Notes under the pieces: model-generated
Database searches by the model: none
Told to the model about the DNA's origin: nothing
Seen by the model: the letters and a program-made list of their open reading frames with translations, nothing else
From: Acinetobacter bereziniae LMG 1003 = CIP 70.12
GTDB taxonomy: Bacteria > Pseudomonadota > Gammaproteobacteria > Pseudomonadales > Moraxellaceae
DNA: 64,000 nt
NCBI RefSeq assembly: GCF_000368925.1
Contig: NZ_KB849755.1
Coordinates: 1,356,620 to 1,420,619, forward strand
Direction: 5' to 3'
Shown: one piece after another, positions 60,354-64,000 of the stretch
How positions within the stretch are numbered: position 1 is the stretch's first letter
Layout: each line of letters starts with the position of its first letter
Made by a program: the position numbers and the translations under genes

Positions 60354-61391
60354 ATGGCACTTGATCAAATCTGGAAACGTCAACTTGCACTCGTCACTTA
60401 TGGCAATCAATATCTGACCCAAGAAATTAGTTTTTCTCGTTGGGTCAATCATGCCATTTTTAATCACCACGCTTTTGGCTTTCGAGATTTAACCACCCAA
60501 CATCTTCTAGCACAACACTTTCAAATTTGGCTTGAAGGTCTAAAAAAGCAAGGGGTAAATCGCATCAGTTTACATAGCTCAAGTCTTTTGAATGATGAGC
60601 AGAACCCCAATGCCAATGTTGAGTTATTGGCGATTCCTCATTTTATTGTCAGTCACGAATCTCAAAAGAAAACTGCTTGGATTTTTGGTAAAGAATTACC
60701 GGAATGGTATAGCGCTGACAATGACTATGAGGCACCAGAACAACAACGTCCAAATATTCGAACAGAAATATTTTGGCGTTATGATCTTAATGCGAAACTC
60801 ATTAAGCGTATTGAACAAGATCTTGTGACCCCAAATTGGGATGATATTCAGGTTTATACAGACAATGAATTATTTGATAGCCAATATGCCAAAGGTTTTC
60901 CTGAACCAATCAACAAAGACTTACCTTATTATGGCTTAAATAGTAGTGAATATATCTCGGATAATAGTAGTCTTAAACTTGCCCTTATTCCTAGCGATGA
61001 TCAAGCAGATTATGCCAATGAAACCCTGTATCGTTTCGATGCGCTCGAAGAATTTATTTCGGCAAAAATAACCCCCCCCTATGATGAGAGTGAACAAAGT
61101 CTGAGCCCAGAACAACAAATGAATTTGCGTCACTTCTTGCAGAAGATTGAGGATTTAAAAGCAAAATTTATTGTCAAAGTTGCCAATCACTATCAATCTG
61201 CGCGTTTAACCCCGAAAGCTATTGCATCTCCATTTGACAATATTGAGGATATAAAGACAGACAAACGCCAATCGTTTAGTTCTCATCCATCCCATACACA
61301 GCATGAGCACAAACCAGCAAAGACAGGCGTTTTTGCTTTAATTATCGTGACTATTCTTATCTGTCTGGCTACTTATTATTTTGGACTATAA
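60354..61391 (+). CDS. Hypothetical protein with C-terminal transmembrane segment, 345 aa
   Basis: I do not recognise a family. It is a mainly soluble protein rich in aromatic residues, with no cysteine clusters. A proline/histidine-rich linker (about 295-322) leads to one C-terminal helix, about 323-343 (TGVFALIIVTILICLATYYFGL), so it is a tail-anchored protein with its bulk in the cytoplasm. It is divergent from pheS, starts at ATG 60354 right after an A-rich leader, and appears monocistronic. It may be an Acinetobacter-specific protein. Confidence 0.65.
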   Translation: MALDQIWKRQLALVTYGNQYLTQEISFSRWVNHAIFNHHAFGFRDLTTQHLLAQHFQIWLEGLKKQGVNRISLHSSSLLNDEQNPNANVELLAIPHFIVSHESQKKTAWIFGKELPEWYSADNDYEAPEQQRPNIRTEIFWRYDLNAKLIKRIEQDLVTPNWDDIQVYTDNELFDSQYAKGFPEPINKDLPYYGLNSSEYISDNSSLKLALIPSDDQADYANETLYRFDALEEFISAKITPPYDESEQSLSPEQQMNLRHFLQKIEDLKAKFIVKVANHYQSARLTPKAIASPFDNIEDIKTDKRQSFSSHPSHTQHEHKPAKTGVFALIIVTILICLATYYFGL

Positions 61392-61434
61392 GGCTTAATA
61401 TCCAGATAAAATCTGTACTCATGAGAAAGTAACC

Positions 61435-61983
61435 CTAAAGTTGCTTTCTCACATCCATCAATGCGAACCCTAATAAATTTAAACCTTTCCATTTCAGTGG
61501 GTTCATCGCATCTGCATGATCAGCAGCTAGTCCAATCCCCCAAATCTGATCTACAGGTGAAGCCTCAACAATGATTTGCTCAGAGGTACTCAACAAAAAT
61601 TGTTGGAGATGGTTATTTTGGGAAAACTTTGCCAGATTTCCTTGAACCACAATCTCGTAACGATGCGCAATCCAAATTTCATATTGATAATTTTTGACCT
61701 GACGACCTAATGCTTTTATTTTCTTTGGATCATCAGTATGAAGAATTTGCTGAAAAATATTTTCATCTTTAAATAGTTTAGCTTTCTGCGCCATCATGTA
61801 TTGTTCGGTATTTTGATAATCCACACCATCAATTTCAAATTTTGCAGGATACCATTGGCTTAAACAGCTCTTGTCTATCTTTTCTGGGGTCTTTTGACGA
61901 TGCCCCCAAAAACACAAATAACTATATTTTTGTCCACGCTTTATATGTTCTTGTAAAGTTGTTAATAACTGAGAATCACTCAT
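61435..61983 (-). CDS. NADAR-family protein (YbiA-like N-glycosidase)
   Basis: 182 residues from ATG 61983, preceded by AGGAAAATAAA; a start at 62007 would add eight residues with no better signal. YSYLCFWGHRQ opens the domain (F-W-G-H in place of the commoner F-S-N-F/Y), and QYMMAQKAKLFKD and NQIL-like GxGLAxxD (IWGIGLAADHADAMNPLKWKGLNLLGFALM) are typical. Family members cleave the N-glycosidic bond of riboflavin-pathway intermediates and ADP-ribose-like compounds. The target is not known here. Confidence 0.82.
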   Translation of the reverse strand: MSDSQLLTTLQEHIKRGQKYSYLCFWGHRQKTPEKIDKSCLSQWYPAKFEIDGVDYQNTEQYMMAQKAKLFKDENIFQQILHTDDPKKIKALGRQVKNYQYEIWIAHRYEIVVQGNLAKFSQNNHLQQFLLSTSEQIIVEASPVDQIWGIGLAADHADAMNPLKWKGLNLLGFALMDVRKQL

Positions 61984-62230
61984 TTTATTTTCCTGTCTGT
62001 CTTTCACTTCTATTTTTAACTGATATCACGCAATCATCATAATCGCTATAAATCACTCATCCAACGTCTGTTCCAATATATCGCTTTAATAACCAGCAGT
62101 TATGGTATTTGATGCATCTCAATAAAAAATACAGAACATTTCCAAATCAAAAAATCACAAAAATTATTTAAAATCATTCATCATCAAGCCCGTTAGGATA
62201 ATTAATAAAATTTAGCCAAGCATAAAGGAC

Positions 62231-62761
62231 TTAGAGCGAGCGTAAAAATTGATCGCAATCTTTTCGAGATTTCAGATGTATAAACTGAATATGTGAATAT
62301 TGAGGATCATTCATCATTGTAATATATTGCTGGCGATTTTTTTGATGAGTTTTGATCATCCACCAAATAATTGAGTCAGCACTGAACATTTTGCCAAAAC
62401 TTTCCCGATTATTCGAATGTTGCCATAACTTCTTGTTAAAAACTGCCCGAGATATGGCACGTTTTATAGATTGGTAAAGATTGATATGAAAAGGAAAATC
62501 TAACCATATAACAGTATCAATGGTCTGCCATTTAACATGTGTTGTTCGCGTATAATTTCCATCGATTACAAAACCATGCTTTGCCGATTCAATTGCCTGT
62601 TGAATTTTTAAGAAAAAAGCATGGTCTGAAGTTTCCTCCCAATCATCTAACCAAAACAAATCGTCTAGTTCGATATAATGAAGTTGTAATTTATCAGCAA
62701 GCTTTTTTGAAAAAGTTGTTTTACCAACAGCAGAGGTGCCCACCACATTAATTTTATTCAT
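62231..62761 (-). CDS. P-loop nucleoside kinase-like protein (FlaR/topology-modulation-like)
   Basis: 176 residues. An immediate N-terminal Walker A (INVVGTSAVGKTTFSKKLADKL) is followed by HYIELDDLFW and later IDTVIWLDFPF (Walker B-like). WQHSNNRESFGKMF resembles the family lid region with basic residues, although arginines are few. These adenylate-kinase-like proteins are widely annotated as topology-modulation or FlaR-like, but their substrate is unknown. It is monocistronic on the minus strand. Confidence 0.78.
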   Translation of the reverse strand: MNKINVVGTSAVGKTTFSKKLADKLQLHYIELDDLFWLDDWEETSDHAFFLKIQQAIESAKHGFVIDGNYTRTTHVKWQTIDTVIWLDFPFHINLYQSIKRAISRAVFNKKLWQHSNNRESFGKMFSADSIIWWMIKTHQKNRQQYITMMNDPQYSHIQFIHLKSRKDCDQFLRSL

Positions 62762-62781
62762 TGGAATTCACTTCTTAAATA

Positions 62782-62807
62782 AAAAAGTAGCCTGACAGCT
62801 ACTTTTT
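62782..62807. terminator. Terminator downstream of the 65-aa gene
   Basis: AAAAAGTAGC-CTGACA-GCTACTTTTT with T/A runs on both sides; it serves the minus-strand gene at 62852-63049. Confidence 0.8.
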
Positions 62808-62851
62808 ATCACCAAGATTTTAAAAATTTTTCTGAGCTGAATGATCAACTT

Positions 62852-63049
62852 TTAGAAAAGTGGACGAATCGTCAAAATCACTTTATGTTCATTGGCATGC
62901 TGATTGATATAGTGTTCTACAGCAGTTACTTCACCTTTTACCTCAGCATCTGCACCATACATCACTTTTAAAGTTTCACCAATTCTTGGCAATAATTGTA
63001 ATTCGACTTCAATAGCACCTTGCTGTAAACCCGCAATTTCTACACGCAT
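62852..63049 (-). CDS. Small hypothetical protein, 65 aa
   Basis: I recognise no family. It is a short beta-rich soluble protein (VEIAGLQQGAIEVELQLLPRIGETLKV) with a conserved-looking LPRIGE motif and ends in ILTIRPLF. It has no signal peptide. Alternating hydrophobic residues suggest a small beta-barrel or SH3-like fold. It has its own terminator. Confidence 0.65.
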   Translation of the reverse strand: MRVEIAGLQQGAIEVELQLLPRIGETLKVMYGADAEVKGEVTAVEHYINQHANEHKVILTIRPLF

Positions 63050-63172
63050 AAATACTCCAGAATATTTTCACTTTTATCATTCTACTCTATGCGAGCTATT
63101 TTAAAATCGATAATAGTTTCACGTTGAAATTATGTAATAACGGTACATTTCAACTGCAAATATTCAAATTTA

Positions 63173-63589
63173 TCATTCAGAAGGCTTATGTCTAGCTGGT
63201 TCATCAATCAATTCATCCTCATAATCCAAATCATCTTCATCCACATTGATATAGTCCGGTGGTGGCGTAATATCGAATCGAACAGCGTTAATGTTTTGGT
63301 GGTTGAGTAATTTTGCCTTGGCAACTCGATGCATTCCATCCATGACTCTTCCATCTGCTGACAGAATAATAGGATAAGCCAAATCAGCCTCTTGGATCAG
63401 TTGGAAATGTTCAATTATTTGCTGTGTTGTTGGATGTTTATCTGGAAACCAATACGCTTCGTTCAGTTCCTGTATCTCGGATAATAAAACCTCATGAATG
63501 GGTAAATCTCGGCTTAATCCAACCAAACAGTGTACATCCCAAATATATGTGTCTGTACCCACAAGACGGAAATGGTATTGCCTACGCAT
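63173..63589 (-). CDS. ParB/sulfiredoxin-like small protein, 138 aa
   Basis: The core YPIILSADGRVMDGMHRVAKAKLLN (about 82-106) matches the ParB N-terminal/sulfiredoxin fold (the DGxHR motif that binds nucleotide phosphate). There is no helix-turn-helix, so it is not a partition protein; the acidic tail (EDDLDYEDELIDE) is unusual. Stand-alone proteins of this type are uncharacterised. A nucleotide-binding or nuclease-like role is possible only by fold. Confidence 0.6.
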   Translation of the reverse strand: MRRQYHFRLVGTDTYIWDVHCLVGLSRDLPIHEVLLSEIQELNEAYWFPDKHPTTQQIIEHFQLIQEADLAYPIILSADGRVMDGMHRVAKAKLLNHQNINAVRFDITPPPDYINVDEDDLDYEDELIDEPARHKPSE

Positions 63590-64000
63590 AGATGCTCCGT
63601 AACCTTCTGATTAAAAATTAATGTTACATTGATAGCTCAACAATAAACCTAAGCTTATTCGTTTGCCATGCAAAATAACTATTGGCAATTTAATTTCGTC
63701 TTACAACATAATGCCCAACTTTACTTGAATCAACCAAGGAGTGAATACTACCGCCAGCATCCATGATGTTCAGCGACTAATCGCTTATTTCTGGTCCATG
63801 ATTTGGAAACTCGTGAAGACCAATCAAGTTTTATTGTCACCTCTATATTCTACTTGATCTTATTTTGTGCTATCACAATTGGGCTTTTATACGGTGCGTT
63901 TTGACTAGTAACACATTATGAAATTGCCAGATTTGTTGTATTCACCCTTATTATTATTTTCCTCTCCATCTGGTCAAATAAGTAAGAAAAATTGCATAAG
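63590..64000. other. Right-end region, no clear gene
   Basis: Upstream of the ParB-like gene. A plus-strand frame near 63780-63904 reads a hydrophobic stretch (SIFYLILFCAITIGLLYGAF) with no good start codon, and an AAGGAG sits at 63736-63741. It could be a short membrane peptide or the remains of one. Nothing else is seen. Confidence 0.4.

Noticed and set aside
63741..63857. GTG-started 38-codon frame near the right end
   Set aside because: The AAGGAG directly abuts the GTG, so spacing is wrong, and the peptide shows no conserved pattern.

Overview
The window is a 64 kb chromosomal stretch from an Acinetobacter species. The genus call rests on a BfmR/BfmS pair that I recognise almost residue for residue, a 13-gene nuo operon with fused nuoCD, alanine-rich small proteins, and low G+C with many short AT-rich spacers. 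I cannot name the species. I see no tRNA, rRNA or CRISPR array.

Layout. 1-1448: the tail of a Fic-domain gene, an unknown membrane-anchored protein and a small cold-shock-domain protein. 1593-4283: an EmrAB-type efflux pair. 4497-4764: a MITE-like element. 4878-12398: housekeeping and accessory metabolism (thioesterase, hemB, a ThiO-like oxidase, ferredoxin-NADP reductase with a divergent LysR regulator, two membrane proteins with N-terminal cold-shock domains, upp). 12519-27640: the complete NADH dehydrogenase I operon, read right to left (nuoA to nuoN). 28665-31538: a small unknown gene and the envelope-stress two-component system bfmRS. 32141-36870: class Ia ribonucleotide reductase nrdA and nrdB with two small membrane-protein genes between them; two NrdR-like boxes 32 bp apart and a DnaA box lie upstream.

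37000-47160 is an accessory region between nrdB and the conserved yggT-proC-tilS-accA block. It carries a complete His-Xaa-Ser (HXS) system, transcribed right to left as hxsD-hxsB-hxsC-hxsA: two radical SAM enzymes, a small partner protein, and a target protein with five tandem His-Xaa-Ser triplets in front of a peptidoglycan-binding-like domain. Next to it is an 1177-residue helicase with a C-terminal nuclease-like domain, a probable defence or repair protein. This pair is flanked by near-identical terminator-shaped direct repeats. Beyond it lie a truncated nuclease-like fragment, an IS5-family (IS903-group) insertion without a target duplication, and repeat-rich DNA. HXS families were defined computationally, and to my knowledge the chemistry and biological role are not settled, so this is the most interesting system in the window.

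47249-64000 returns to core genes: yggT, proC, tilS, accA, ppx, trxA, rho, an alanine-rich lipoprotein, ihfA, pheT, pheS, followed by lineage-specific small genes (a NADAR protein, a P-loop kinase, a ParB/sulfiredoxin-like protein). A second MITE copy lies inverted at 55978-56259, and a second intergenic repeat family has copies at 46550-46735 and 55712-55890.
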